Source: Planctomycetota bacterium (GTDB taxonomy: Bacteria; Planctomycetota; UBA11346). From it: 35,216 nucleotides of DNA. A model generated the notes under the pieces. The model searched no databases, was not told where the DNA came from, and saw only the letters and a program-made list of their open reading frames with translations. The DNA is taken from positions 1 through 35,216 of the forward strand of contig JANQLF010000267.1 in assembly GCA_028280785.1 (NCBI GenBank), read 5' to 3'. Both the position numbers and the translations under genes were made by a program. Positions 1 through 9,500 of the stretch are shown here, one piece after another (position 1 is the first letter of the stretch; every line of letters begins with the position of its first letter).

Positions 1-959
1 ACAGCACTTAATCTACTATAACCGGAGTAACCCAATTGCTCAGCAATCCGTACCTGATCCTTGAGCTCTAATACATCCTGACGTTTTTGATGGAAAAAAT
101 GCTGCAATGAACGCATGCGTAACAGGTGTGCATTGGCCTGAAACAAGGATCGAATATCTTCAACAGTAACTGCGGACAATTCTTTAAGCGCATAAAGATT
201 TCGCCCACCAAATACAATAAAAGAGATGTTATATAGCAATTGCACATCACGGAGACATCCAGGATTGGATTTTAGGTTTGGCTCCATCGTAAACATCGAA
301 GCGCCAGCTTTATTACGACGCTCCATCAGTTCTTCGATTTTATACTTCAAAAATGCCTTACTGCGTTTTTTGCGAAATTTATCCAATAAATCGATCATTG
401 ATTGATCAACAGAACCATCACCCAGAAGTATCCGATGTTCTAAAACAGTTGTCGCCGTCACAAAATCATCTCTAATCAAATGATCTAATTCATTTAATCC
501 GCGAATTGCGATACCAACCTTAAAACCAGTATCCCACAATAAAGTATTCAACTCGTTGTACGCGCTTTGTAACCAGTCGGGAATATGATTTGATTTATGG
601 AAAACCATAACGTCTAAATCGCTTTTTGGATTTAACTCACCGCGACCATATCCACCTACTGCAAATAAACCAACTTCTGACCACATTGATGGCGGCGCTT
701 CCTTGAAAGCACGACGCGCCAATGCGCGAACAACAACATCAGTAACCGCAGTTAAGCGCACCGACACATCCCAACCGGTCACTTCATTTATTTGATCCAT
801 CATCCAAGACTCAATTCGCTGAGTCTCTTCTGCGAGCACTGCTTTGGCTCGATCTATAGCGTCACTGCGTGAACAGCTTGATAAATCTGCTAAGGCTGAT
901 TCAAGATCTTCTGCTATAGGTATACTAACAATCTGACCACCAGTCTCAGTTCGGTTCAT
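1..959 (-). CDS. glnD: GlnD, [protein-PII] uridylyltransferase / uridylyl-removing enzyme, N-terminal part (cut by left edge)
   Basis: About 319 residues are present; the frame stays open to base 1, so the C-terminal part lies outside the window. GlnD senses glutamine and adds or removes UMP on PII proteins, controlling nitrogen assimilation. The nucleotidyltransferase signature GGYGRGELNPKSDLD is at residues 102-116, with the paired acidic residues D114 and D116. Further on come the family motif MEPNLKSNPGCLRDVQ and the helical stretch FFHQKRQDVLELKDQVRIAEQLGY, shown here split as FFHQKRQDVLELKD and QVRIAEQLGY, typical of the region after the catalytic domain. E. coli GlnD is about 890 residues, so roughly a third is visible. 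The ATG at 959-957 is chosen because the upstream residues look unconserved; in-frame ATGs at 986 and nearby are alternatives, and no strong ribosome binding site favours any of them. It is divergent from aroA. Seen: motifs. Known: family function. Missing: the HD and ACT domains. Confidence 0.9.
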   Translation of the reverse strand, partial: MNRTETGGQIVSIPIAEDLESALADLSSCSRSDAIDRAKAVLAEETQRIESWMMDQINEVTGWDVSVRLTAVTDVVVRALARRAFKEAPPSMWSEVGLFAVGGYGRGELNPKSDLDVMVFHKSNHIPDWLQSAYNELNTLLWDTGFKVGIAIRGLNELDHLIRDDFVTATTVLEHRILLGDGSVDQSMIDLLDKFRKKRSKAFLKYKIEELMERRNKAGASMFTMEPNLKSNPGCLRDVQLLYNISFIVFGGRNLYALKELSAVTVEDIRSLFQANAHLLRMRSLQHFFHQKRQDVLELKDQVRIAEQLGYSGYSRLSA

Positions 960-1058
960 ATATTGTAAGATAAAAACTGGCCACATCACACAAGCGCACA
1001 AACACATAAGCAGCGACGGACTTGCCTACTCCATTCCAAATTGAATCATTTGTCCGCT
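960..1058. promoter_or_regulatory. Divergent glnD/aroA intergenic region
   Basis: These 99 bp separate divergent glnD and aroA, so they should hold promoters for both. I found no convincing -35/-10 pair, operator palindrome or strong ribosome binding site. A TTG at 1041 lies in frame with aroA. Confidence 0.4.
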
Positions 1059-2345
1059 ATGCCTATTGAATTAGTGCCCTTAAACACATCTGTCGATTGC
1101 TCTTGGACTATTCCAGGTTCCAAAAGTTTAACCAATCGCGCACTGATCCTCGCCGCACTAGCAGATGGTAATAGCATGCTCGAAGGTGTATTGCGCAGTG
1201 ATGATACAATGCATATGCAGAATGCGCTCAAAATGCTCGGCATCGAAATTAAAGACATCGACGACACAACGATGCTTGTTTCTGGCGGGAAGCAGCATCT
1301 CAAGCCAAGCGGAGAAGATATCTTCGTCGGCAACAGTGGAACCAGCGTTCGATTCCTCGCAGCCTTCGCCTCTCTTATACAGGGACGAACAACCCTCGTT
1401 GGTGATGAGCACATGGCAAAACGGCCTATCAAAGATTTATGCGATGCGCTTGAACAATTATCTATCAATACTGAATGCCCCACTCAATGCCCTCCGATTA
1501 TTGTTAATGGCAGTGGCTTAAATGGAGGAACGGTCCGTATTCCTGGCGATAAATCGAGTCAATATTTTTCAGCACTCATGTTGATTGGTGGAATGTCACC
1601 ACAACCAATAGACATTTATATTGAAGGCAATTTGGTTAGCCGACCATACGTGGAAATGACCATTCAAATGGTTAAGGATTTCGGTGGTCATATCGATGAT
1701 CATGGGGATCATTTTACCATCCACCCCTGTTCATCTTATCGGCCATTATCCTATCACATTGAGCCTGATGCTTCAGCTGCTAGCTATGCATTTGCTTTGG
1801 CTGCGGCCACACAAAGCAGCGTTAAAGTACCACATTTAAATGGTGATTCACTCCAGGGTGACGTTGCCTTTGTTCGCGTCCTTGAACAAATGGGTGCACT
1901 AGTCGAGTTAACTCCTCATTATATTAAAGTTACCGGACCACAGCAATTAGACGGAATTGAAATAGATATGCATCACATTTCAGACACCGTCATGACCTTA
2001 GCTGCAATTGCACCACTTTGTAAAGAGCCGGTTACCATTAAAAATATTGCCAACATTAGAATTAAAGAAACCGATCGCTTAACGGCGACCGTTAACGAAT
2101 TAAAGAAATTAGGACAAAGCGTTGCTTTTGGTGATGATTGGTTACGCATCGTACCACAACCAATACAAGCAGCTCATATAGAATGTTATGCAGACCACCG
2201 AATGGCGATGAGCTTTGCAATTTTAGGCGCAGCTCATGCAGGGGTTACCATTAAAGATCCCGATTGTGTTTCAAAAACTTATCCAGGATTTTGGACTGAC
2301 CTTAAGGAGATATATTCCAGTATTAATCAACAGGTGTCGTGGTGA
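1059..2345 (+). CDS. aroA: 3-phosphoshikimate 1-carboxyvinyltransferase (EPSP synthase)
   Basis: This enzyme of the shikimate pathway joins PEP and shikimate-3-phosphate to give EPSP on the way to chorismate and aromatic amino acids. With the ATG at 1059 it has 428 residues, normal for the family. Visible motifs in order: IPGSKSLTNRALILAA near the N-terminus (phosphate/S3P site), VGNSGTSVRF (PEP loop), DEHMAKRPIKDL, EPDASAASYAFALA, IANIRIKETDRL (the conserved RxKETDR), CYADHRMAM and DPDCVSKTYPGF at the C-terminus. The PEP loop reads GNSGTSVRF rather than the GNAGTAMRP of E. coli-type class I enzymes. An in-frame TTG at 1041 would add six residues (MNHLSA), but ATG 1059 gives the usual short lead before IPGSKS. 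The stop overlaps the start of rsmD, so the two are probably cotranscribed and translationally coupled. Confidence 0.95.
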   Translation: MPIELVPLNTSVDCSWTIPGSKSLTNRALILAALADGNSMLEGVLRSDDTMHMQNALKMLGIEIKDIDDTTMLVSGGKQHLKPSGEDIFVGNSGTSVRFLAAFASLIQGRTTLVGDEHMAKRPIKDLCDALEQLSINTECPTQCPPIIVNGSGLNGGTVRIPGDKSSQYFSALMLIGGMSPQPIDIYIEGNLVSRPYVEMTIQMVKDFGGHIDDHGDHFTIHPCSSYRPLSYHIEPDASAASYAFALAAATQSSVKVPHLNGDSLQGDVAFVRVLEQMGALVELTPHYIKVTGPQQLDGIEIDMHHISDTVMTLAAIAPLCKEPVTIKNIANIRIKETDRLTATVNELKKLGQSVAFGDDWLRIVPQPIQAAHIECYADHRMAMSFAILGAAHAGVTIKDPDCVSKTYPGFWTDLKEIYSSINQQVSW

Positions 2346-2899
2346 GTGTTCGCATTATTGCCGGAGAATGGAAAGGGCGCAAATTAGAAGCACCACCTGG
2401 CGAACACACGCGGCCTCTACTTGGCCGCATCAAGCAATCTTTATTTGATTCACTCGGGCAATATCTTAATGATTTACGCGTTGCGGACGTCTGTGCTGGA
2501 TCTGGCTCTTTTGGATTCGAGGCAGCAAGCCGTGGGGCGCAAGAAGTAATTTTTTGTGAAAATAATAAACAAGCGCTGCAATGTCTCGAAGCCAATAAAG
2601 CAACGCTCAAAAATCCATCGTCATGCATTATTTGCCCTGGTGATTTTCAAAAAACGCTTAGCGCTTATACCGATCTCGACCTTATTTATGCGGACCCACC
2701 TTTCCCTTGGTACCAGCAGGATCACGAACAGTTGCTCGAACTCATGGAGCACTGCGCCAATGCCTTGAGCCAACATGGGCGTTTCCTGATGCGTGGAGAG
2801 ACAGGTTTCCCCTGTCCTCAAGCACCAGCAGTCTTAAACGAAATCGAGCACAAAGCATACGGACGCAGCTGGATTAAATCATATCAATTATCTAAATAG
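2342..2899 (+). CDS. rsmD: RsmD, 16S rRNA (guanine(966)-N2)-methyltransferase
   Basis: An SAM-dependent methyltransferase of about 185 residues, the usual size for RsmD, which methylates G966 of 16S rRNA during small-subunit assembly. It opens with the family signature VRIIAGEWKGRKLEAP. The SAM-binding motif I is VADVCAGSGSFGFEAASRGA, and the catalytic motif IV is ADPPF, a variant of the more common DPPY. The start is a GTG. GTG 2342 gives a GTGA overlap with the aroA stop codon; GTG 2339 directly before it is equally possible and adds one residue. The overlap suggests translational coupling with aroA. The 128 bp downstream hold no gene. Confidence 0.92.
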   Translation: MSVRIIAGEWKGRKLEAPPGEHTRPLLGRIKQSLFDSLGQYLNDLRVADVCAGSGSFGFEAASRGAQEVIFCENNKQALQCLEANKATLKNPSSCIICPGDFQKTLSAYTDLDLIYADPPFPWYQQDHEQLLELMEHCANALSQHGRFLMRGETGFPCPQAPAVLNEIEHKAYGRSWIKSYQLSK

Positions 2900-3014
2900 T
2901 TTATATATAATAACTTACGTTAGAACACTGTTGAACGCAGCGTTATGCACTTTAAATGTTTTTTAATAGATAGTGGTTTCCTAGCTTATATGATCGCTAA
3001 ATCGCTTACATTCC
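2900..3014. other. Intergenic region between rsmD and the STN-like gene
   Basis: An AT-rich stretch with no coding potential. It begins with an alternating TA run (tatatataataa). A small inverted repeat, AACGCAGCGTT near 2934, lies upstream of a T-rich tract near 2960, but the stem is only 4 bp, so a terminator is not established. Confidence 0.3.
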
Positions 3015-3020
3015 GAGGAG
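3015..3020 (+). promoter_or_regulatory. Strong Shine-Dalgarno site of the STN-like gene
   Basis: GAGGAG ends 7 bases before the ATG at 3028. It is the clearest ribosome binding site on the plus strand of this window and fixes the start of the following gene. Confidence 0.7.
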
Positions 3021-3027
3021 AATCATC

Positions 3028-3636
3028 ATGCGCATGCTAAGCACACTGATTATTATCTTATTCATCGCCAGCCCCCTATTTAGTGCTGACGATTCGGTTA
3101 TCCTCTCAAGATTTAATAAGAGCACATTAATCGTTAATGCGCCTTCACACGATAAAGTTCCGGCAAGTCTTATTAGCAAAATGGACGTTCGCGTTACTGT
3201 GGATTTTCAAGATGTTGATTTGGTCGATGCAATTGATCAATTTCAGAAATTAACTGGAATCAATGTGGTCATTGGCTCAGAGCTTCGTGCAACTAATGAC
3301 AAAACGATTACTCTTAAGGCCAAAAACATGAAGGCCACATCATTAGTAAAATGGATCAAGCAGCTCGGTGACGTCCACGCAACGTACATGAATGAAGCTA
3401 TTTATTTCTCACTCGAAGAACCTGTTGGCCAACGCAAAATTCGTATGATTGATGTCAGTGATTTAATTATGCCGCTTAAACACTTTCCAGGCCCAACCAT
3501 GAAAATCCCAACTCCTGGTGGCGAGGATAATTCATTAATAGCCGAGCTTGAAGTTGACCAAGACGAGCAAGATGTCGACGATATTATTGAAGTGCTTCAA
3601 GACACGTTAGAGCAAAAAGGCGTTAACGTCGAATAA
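3028..3636 (+). CDS. Exported STN / secretin-N-like domain protein
   Basis: A 202-residue protein with a Sec signal peptide (hydrophobic residues 4-18, likely cleavage after FSA, residue 20). Residues about 52-130 have the pattern of the secretin/TonB short N-terminal (STN) fold: DVRVTVDFQDVDLVDAIDQF, then LTGINVVIGSEL, then a second half KTITLKAKNMKATSLVKWIK. After it comes MIDVSDLI (residues 140-147), a pattern I associate with small exported STN-like proteins of planctomycetes and relatives. The C-terminal part is acidic and ends in VLQDTLEQKGVNVE. There is no secretin beta-barrel, no lipobox and no transmembrane segment beyond the signal, so a periplasmic location is likely. No pilus, type II secretion or TonB genes are nearby, so the partner is unknown. 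The start is fixed by a strong ribosome binding site. It converges on the next gene with only 2 bp between the stops. Confidence 0.75.
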   Translation: MRMLSTLIIILFIASPLFSADDSVILSRFNKSTLIVNAPSHDKVPASLISKMDVRVTVDFQDVDLVDAIDQFQKLTGINVVIGSELRATNDKTITLKAKNMKATSLVKWIKQLGDVHATYMNEAIYFSLEEPVGQRKIRMIDVSDLIMPLKHFPGPTMKIPTPGGEDNSLIAELEVDQDEQDVDDIIEVLQDTLEQKGVNVE

Positions 3637-3638
3637 AA

Positions 3639-4055
3639 TCAGTTAAGGTCTGCTTGACTATCTCGCGCTTCATCAGGCAACAACCTATCTAAGGTTTGCC
3701 CCATTGCCTTAGCACCATTTCGCATGGCGCCAATACAGGTCAATTGCATGCATGATAAAACCAAAAAAGACATCTGCATAGCTGGATGCTGATCGATAAC
3801 CTCACGCTTGTTATTCCACATTTCGTGGAGTTGTTCATCAGTTAAAAAAACACCTTCGCTACGTGGTATCAACTGATGGACAGTTAAGATTGCCAAAACA
3901 GTAATTTTATTGGTGTCCTTATGATCGGCCAAAGTCGGCTTCAATCGCTCTTCTATGTAATTGAGACCATCGCTTACTGATATATTGCCCTGTGCTACTG
4001 ACTCACAAATCTCGAGTATAGTTTTATCGGCATCGACCGTTGGCAGCTGACTCAT
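3639..4055 (-). CDS. Small hypothetical protein, unknown function
   Basis: I do not recognise this 138-residue protein. It begins MSQLPTVDADKTILEICE, looks mostly helical and soluble, and has no signal peptide or transmembrane segment. Three Cys are present: one near the N-terminus (ICESVA) and two in the helix LVLSCMQLTCIGAMRNG. It lies 55 bp downstream of the pseudouridine synthase gene on the same strand, so it may be the last gene of the minus-strand run. Reality as a gene is supported by the unbroken frame between two real genes and by an amino-acid composition like that of its neighbours. Confidence 0.7.
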   Translation of the reverse strand: MSQLPTVDADKTILEICESVAQGNISVSDGLNYIEERLKPTLADHKDTNKITVLAILTVHQLIPRSEGVFLTDEQLHEMWNNKREVIDQHPAMQMSFLVLSCMQLTCIGAMRNGAKAMGQTLDRLLPDEARDSQADLN

Positions 4056-4110
4056 AGTTGAATTATATACCCTTGAACAAAGCGGAAACCACCAACAAAG
4101 GTCAACTAGA

Positions 4111-4962
4111 CTACTGTTGAATCAATCGCTGCACCGAATCAGCGCTGAGCGCACGCCAAGAGCCCTCAGCCAGATCATCTATGCGCCACGGACCAATGCG
4201 TACGCGTCGCAAGTCATTCACGCGTAAGCCCACTGCCTTGCACACTAAACGGATTTGATGCTTACGACCCTCTTTGATGATAAAACGCAAGGTTTTTGAA
4301 CCAGTTTTATCAATGCGCATAGGTAAACAGGGTTGATTGTCGAAAAAAATTGGTTGATGCAGCTTCTCCATATCCTGTGCCGTCACATTTCTCGATACGA
4401 CAACTTGATATTCCTTCTCAACCTTCGCTCCCTGCGTTAAGGCTTTAACCAAACGCCCATTTTGGGTCATAATCAACAGACCACGACTATCCTTATCCAA
4501 ACGTCCAGCCACATGAAACGACCAAGGTTTATCTAGTACCGTTTTCAATATTTCAGGTGCAGCGTCACCATTTTCAGCCCGTAATAATTGCCAGGATTCC
4601 GTGCCCTCTTCATCATCATACTGAGCACTTAAGACCCCACGTGGTTTATTAAATACAATCGTATGTTTTTGATGGAGCCAATTTTGCCCGCGATCTAATA
4701 TAACTATTTTTGCATCCCACGATGCCTTAACACCCTGTTGCCTGATTATCGTTCCATTAAGCTCGACCTGGCCCTCATCTATGAGGCGCTCGGCTTCGCG
4801 CCTGCTACACAATCCACGATGAGCCATAATTTTGCTTACCCGTTGCTCGCCGTCGCTATTGCGAGCCAATGGTGCCTTTTTGTAAGGATTGGGATTATTG
4901 CCGCCACGTTTACGCAGTCGTTTATGCCCACGTACATTAAGTGATTGTCGATGTGATCGCAT
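4111..4962 (-). CDS. RsuA-family 23S rRNA pseudouridine synthase, RluF-like
   Basis: A 283-residue enzyme that isomerises a uridine in rRNA to pseudouridine. Residues 1-35 are a basic, Arg/Lys-rich tail. An S4 RNA-binding domain follows at about 40-80 (RVSKIMAHRGLCSRREAERL, then EGQVELNG). The catalytic motif GRLDKDSRGLLIMTQNG places the catalytic aspartate at D156. Then come EKEYQVVV and the C-terminal signature EGRKHQIRLVCKAVGL ending in RVRIGPWR. GRLDKDS and EKEY are closest in my memory to E. coli RluF (U2604); RluB (GRLDxNTxGLL) is the main alternative, so no symbol is given. An ATG further in would shorten the basic tail. It lies 35 bp downstream of the beta-barrel gene; a shared transcript is possible but functionally unrelated. 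Confidence 0.88.
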   Translation of the reverse strand: MRSHRQSLNVRGHKRLRKRGGNNPNPYKKAPLARNSDGEQRVSKIMAHRGLCSRREAERLIDEGQVELNGTIIRQQGVKASWDAKIVILDRGQNWLHQKHTIVFNKPRGVLSAQYDDEEGTESWQLLRAENGDAAPEILKTVLDKPWSFHVAGRLDKDSRGLLIMTQNGRLVKALTQGAKVEKEYQVVVSRNVTAQDMEKLHQPIFFDNQPCLPMRIDKTGSKTLRFIIKEGRKHQIRLVCKAVGLRVNDLRRVRIGPWRIDDLAEGSWRALSADSVQRLIQQ

Positions 4963-4997
4963 ACGCCGAGGATGACAACCGCAGGAGAATTACAATC

Positions 4998-5642
4998 CTA
5001 CTCTAAAGTCCACGGAGCCGTGTTCCAACGCCACGACAGTCCAAATGACGCATAGAGACCTGCTGATTCCAATTCGCTCTCAAAGCTATCAGGTCCACCA
5101 TCTAAAGAGGTATCAGAGACGAAATAACCAAGGCTCACAAAACCCTGCCATTGATGATTGATAGTGATAATTGACTTTAAACGCACTCCATATTCAAGGT
5201 AGGTGCCATCCATATCAAAACCATCGATATTAACGGTGTCGTCAATGGTCATATTTGTTATCCCAAAACCAATAAAAGGCTCTGCGGTAAAGGTATAACG
5301 ATCGCTATAAGCATATGCATAGCCGACGAGACCACGAATACCGAACGAGGAAGTACTGCTATCGGAACTAATAGATTGCTGACGCATCGTAACTTCGCCA
5401 CCAGCTAACCAACCGTTGCTGCTTCCTGGCAAACTCCATGAATACATCGCTCCAAGACTTGCTCCAAATGATGAATCAAATTCATCAGACCCACTTACTG
5501 ATTGAAGATCAGACGAATTATCATAATCAAAGTCAGATGGTAATAATTCGGTAGATAGATAAATATCTTTGATAACTAATTCCGAGGAATAAGCATTAAC
5601 CAAGCAAGCGCCCAATAGAGTCGACAATAAAAATTTATTCAT
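4998..5642 (-). CDS. Predicted outer-membrane beta-barrel protein
   Basis: A 214-residue protein with a signal peptide (MNKFLLSTLLGACLVNA). The mature part alternates polar and hydrophobic/aromatic residues with paired Gly, as in 8-10-stranded barrels: SSFGASLGAMYSWSL, GWLAGGEVTM, FGIRGLVGYAYAYSDRYTFT, AEPFIGFGI, LEYGVRLKSIIT, WQGFVSLGYFV and GLYASFGLSWRW. The first loop region (about residues 30-55) is Asp/Ser-rich. The tail is WRWNTAPWTLE, not the classical terminal Phe. LGAC at residues 10-13 resembles a lipobox, so lipidation cannot be excluded. It starts 15 bp after the SUMF1 lipoprotein gene and probably shares its transcript; a role as outer-membrane partner of the exoprotein and lipoprotein is inference. 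Confidence 0.72.
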   Translation of the reverse strand: MNKFLLSTLLGACLVNAYSSELVIKDIYLSTELLPSDFDYDNSSDLQSVSGSDEFDSSFGASLGAMYSWSLPGSSNGWLAGGEVTMRQQSISSDSSTSSFGIRGLVGYAYAYSDRYTFTAEPFIGFGITNMTIDDTVNIDGFDMDGTYLEYGVRLKSIITINHQWQGFVSLGYFVSDTSLDGGPDSFESELESAGLYASFGLSWRWNTAPWTLE

Positions 5643-5657
5643 GCTTAAATTATATTC

Positions 5658-6533
5658 CTAAGGATTAATGACCAATCGTACACCAGCTAATGGATGCGGT
5701 GTATCTTCGTTAATGTCTAATTTATTAGCAGATCGCGCCACGAAGACAGTATCCGCCCAAGATCCGCCTCGTAATTTATTATCACTAGTCCACTCACTGA
5801 CATTGCCATGCATATCATATAAGCCAAACGAATTTGGATCTCTATCCACTGCAACATCAGGCGTTTCATCACCAGCTGCGGTTGGACCCAGACCGCGAAG
5901 GTTACTTTGGTAAACATTCGCATTTGAAGCGATATCATTCAACAATTCTGAGTTTCCCCAATTATAAAGTGTATCGGTTCCAGCACGACAGGCATACTCC
6001 CACTGCAAATCCGTAGGGATATCAATGTCTTGAATCGATTTTGATCGTAATGACATTGCCAAATCATCTGCATCGAGACGTGATAAATTATAAGCTGGAA
6101 TGTCATTTGCAGGTGTCACTGGCACTACAACGTCCGAGTTTTGAAAAATCCAAGGAGTCGTACCCATGGCACGCTCCCACTGTCCCTGGGTCACCTCAAA
6201 AATGGACATATAAAAAGTATTAACCGATATTTGACCTGTATCCTCATCAGCATCTACTCGTCTCGCCGAAGGCACAGGATTCACTGATCCGCCATTGATT
6301 TTTACAAAAATCATTTTTGAAGAACGATAAGCGGAATTAGTTGTTACATCAGCAGGCAATGAAACACGCGATTCGATATTTCCCGTTGATACGTCTAGAA
6401 TAAGTACTTCTGCAAGTACTACCCCTGCACCGCCAAGAAAACTATCCGAATCAGAACCGTCACCACTGCTTCCCGATCCACAGGAACAGAGGACTATCGA
6501 TAAGGACAAACCAATGAGCAATAACTTAGACAT
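5658..6533 (-). CDS. SUMF1 / FGE-sulfatase-fold lipoprotein, probably non-catalytic
   Basis: A 291-residue protein with a lipoprotein signal peptide: hydrophobic residues 4-15, then LCSC, with Cys18 the likely lipidated residue, followed by a Gly/Ser/Asp-rich linker. From about residue 80 it has the formylglycine-generating-enzyme fold (PF03781-type): ISVNTFYMSIFEVTQGQWER, IPTDLQWEYACRAGT, NSFGLYDMHGNVSEWTSD and LRGGSWADTVFVARSANK, ending in AGVRLVI. True FGEs carry a Cys pair in the stretch after RGGS (CxxxxC pattern); here no Cys is present, so oxidation of sulfatase Cys is unlikely and a ligand-binding or structural role is more plausible. No sulfatase gene lies in the window. Its ATG shares its A with the TGA stop of the 2017-residue exoprotein gene (TGATG), which indicates translational coupling and a joint function at the cell surface. 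Confidence 0.85.
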   Translation of the reverse strand: MSKLLLIGLSLSIVLCSCGSGSSGDGSDSDSFLGGAGVVLAEVLILDVSTGNIESRVSLPADVTTNSAYRSSKMIFVKINGGSVNPVPSARRVDADEDTGQISVNTFYMSIFEVTQGQWERAMGTTPWIFQNSDVVVPVTPANDIPAYNLSRLDADDLAMSLRSKSIQDIDIPTDLQWEYACRAGTDTLYNWGNSELLNDIASNANVYQSNLRGLGPTAAGDETPDVAVDRDPNSFGLYDMHGNVSEWTSDNKLRGGSWADTVFVARSANKLDINEDTPHPLAGVRLVINP

Positions 6534-9500
6534 CAGCCGCCTCCCGATAAATCTTCTTTAACGGTAATAATTACCGGTTGATAGCCAATTTTTCCAGAGT
6601 CAATGTGAGTAATAATTATACCAAAAGAAGCATTTTTAATAGCCTGTGGGTCAGGATTGATCCACTGCAACTGATTGCTGCCATTAATGGTCAATCCAAC
6701 CGGAACCTGTCCAGCCAATGCAAAATTATAACCGGATCCAGCACCGCCATTATTCGTCTCCCACAAATCGTCGACAACAGGCGCATAGAAGAAATTTACG
6801 CCCTCTTCTACTTCCATGGGCGCATCGCTCTCAAGCGTCGGGCCATCAGCATCAATGGTTACCACATTAATATTAACAGTTGTTGCACTCGAAGCCGCAG
6901 CACCGTCAAAGACCTCAAGCTGGAATGAATCGCCCGGGTTACCATTGAAATGCTCGTAATCGATAGCCCCAGCAAATGGGTCATTAATATCCAAATCACC
7001 AGTTAATGGATTGTGCTCTTGCCCCGTAACTTCACGTAAAACCAAATCACCCACAGGATTGTCTGGATCTGATAATGCGAACACAGCTCGCACAGAGGCA
7101 CCATCAATGGTTGTGAATGTCAATGGTCCTGGAATTGCTGTAGGCGGATCATTAATCGAATTAATTACTAAATCACGAGTACCGAAACCAAACACACCAT
7201 TGCTATCAGAGATTGCGACTTGGATTTGCCTAGTACCCGCTGGAGGATTGTCGCCGATATAACGATAGGCAACTCTTGATAATAAGTCACGAATAATCTC
7301 ACGACTAGGCATAATAAATGCGCCTTGCCCAGTCCATGAAATACGCAAGGCCTGACCAGCTAATCCATTTTCTACCGTGTCGATAAACCCAATTTGGTTA
7401 ACATTAAATATTGGTGGAATCGTGGTATTATTGTAAATAATGCGGTTTGGTACACTGCCTGTACCAACGGTGATTGTATTGCCACCAAACCACCATCCCG
7501 CACCATCTACTATATAAAGATTGTCACCTGCGTCGGCGGCCCCACCGATAATTGATATAACCATTTCACCGCCGTCGTAATAAAAGTCACCAGCTGTGAC
7601 ATATGGCTGGGTAAATAATTGAATACTATCGTTAAATCCAGTTGGGTGCGTTGAGGTTATAGGATTATCTTCCGTAAAGAAGAAAGCACCTGGGTTAGTA
7701 CCGCCCACAGATTGCGCAAATAAATCCACGACAGGCGCCAAGGTACTAAACACAATATCTAAATTAAGCGTTACACCGGTAATTTGATTACCATTACTAT
7801 CATCAATAGTGAATATATATTGATCATCACCAGCATTACCGTCAAATTGACCACCACTATGCTTATAGACTAAATCACCATTCATGATGTCTTCTTGCGT
7901 AAAGGTGTCATTCAAACCAAGTGGCGTTGGACTACCACCAAGGAACAAACCACCAACATTCACATCAAGGTGACTTGTGATGGTATAAACAACATTTGCC
8001 TCATTAACTGGTTGTGTGGTTTTTCCAGGATATGGATTCACCCAACCAGGCTGCCCATTAAAATGAAAATCCGGACCGCCAGTATCTTCAGGGTCATAGT
8101 AATATAAATCTGTTGCTGCAATATTTTGCTGGGCCAAACTATTAAATTGAATAATGCCCGTATTGTTAGTTCCCAGAAAAACCTGCTCTGGTGGTAAATC
8201 AACAGTATCAACATAAATATCAAAGTCTCTGGTAATACCATTGTCTAATGCACCATCGTTAGCCTGAATACTAAATGCAGTTTCCGTACTTAATTCAACA
8301 TTAACCGGCGGAGTCCATTGCCAAATTTCACCTGGATTAATTGAATCACCAACATTTACAGGAACCAAAGAAGGAAGTGAAACGAGTGTGCCTGTACCTA
8401 ATGTAATAATTCTAAAATTTAACGTATCACCATCGGCATCAGTAGCCATGGTGTGCGATAAAATAGTATTGTAGTCAAGCGTTAACGGCTGGTTTCTAAT
8501 TGCACTTAAATACGTGCCGAATGCAGGCAGATTTGGCACTGCATTACCATCAGTAACCGTAATTACAAAATTTTGTGTATCTGTTAATGAACCATCAGAC
8601 ACTTGTAATATGACCGGATGATTACCAATATCTGGTGTTAATGGCGTGCCTGAAAAAGTCCAATTACCGCTACCTATATTAATTAAATTTACAATCCAAG
8701 CTGGCTGAGTCGGCGCTGTAACAACGAGAGATCCATCAGCTGTTTCGGGATCAGTCACCTGAATCGTATAGGTATATAAGGTATTATCAGTGGCCGTTAA
8801 AACTGGAGAACTTACAAAACTCGGTGGGTCATTTTGGGGATTAATCGTAACTGTAATTGTACCCGATGTTGAAGTTGCTCCCTGGTCATCTGTTGCAGTA
8901 AAATCTAACGTTGCACTCGATGTGTCATTGAGCGCTGGTTCATAGCGCAATCTATTAGCAGCGATCACCGTGTCCTGAATAACCCCTGCACCCACCGTGG
9001 CATCACCACCATCAAAAGTTAGACTTGAATTATTATCAAGATAAAACGTACCCGTCGCCGTTATACTAGTCACGGTAATAAAGTCTAAAGGATCAGGCTC
9101 AGGGTCGCTATAACCCAAATGTGATGTCGTAATTTGTACATCAGTATCTTCATTAGTAGGCACTGTTGCACCTGTAACGCTTGGAGCTTGGTTACCGACA
9201 CCGAGTAAAATAGTCGATGCCGTTGTTTGAATTGCACCAGGATCGGCGCCTGGCATCTGTAAGGTGAAACTGCCTGTAGCTGGTGTCGTCAATCCACTAA
9301 ATAATGTGTATAAATTTGATAAATCTAATGAACCACCTTGAATATCTAAAAAACCATTCATCACAACAGTACCATTAGCAACTATTCTATCATCGTCAGT
9401 ATTATCTGTCGCATCATTATCTAATTCCATCTCAATAATCGAAGTAGTGCTACAGGTTAAATTATTAACTATAATTTGGCCGTCTCCTGAACCGCCTGGT

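Noticed and set aside
1041..1058. TTG start for aroA
   Set aside because: It adds only MNHLSA with no ribosome binding site; ATG 1059 gives the usual N-terminus.
5658..6533. Active formylglycine-generating enzyme
   Set aside because: The catalytic Cys pair expected after RGGS is absent, and no sulfatase gene is in the window.
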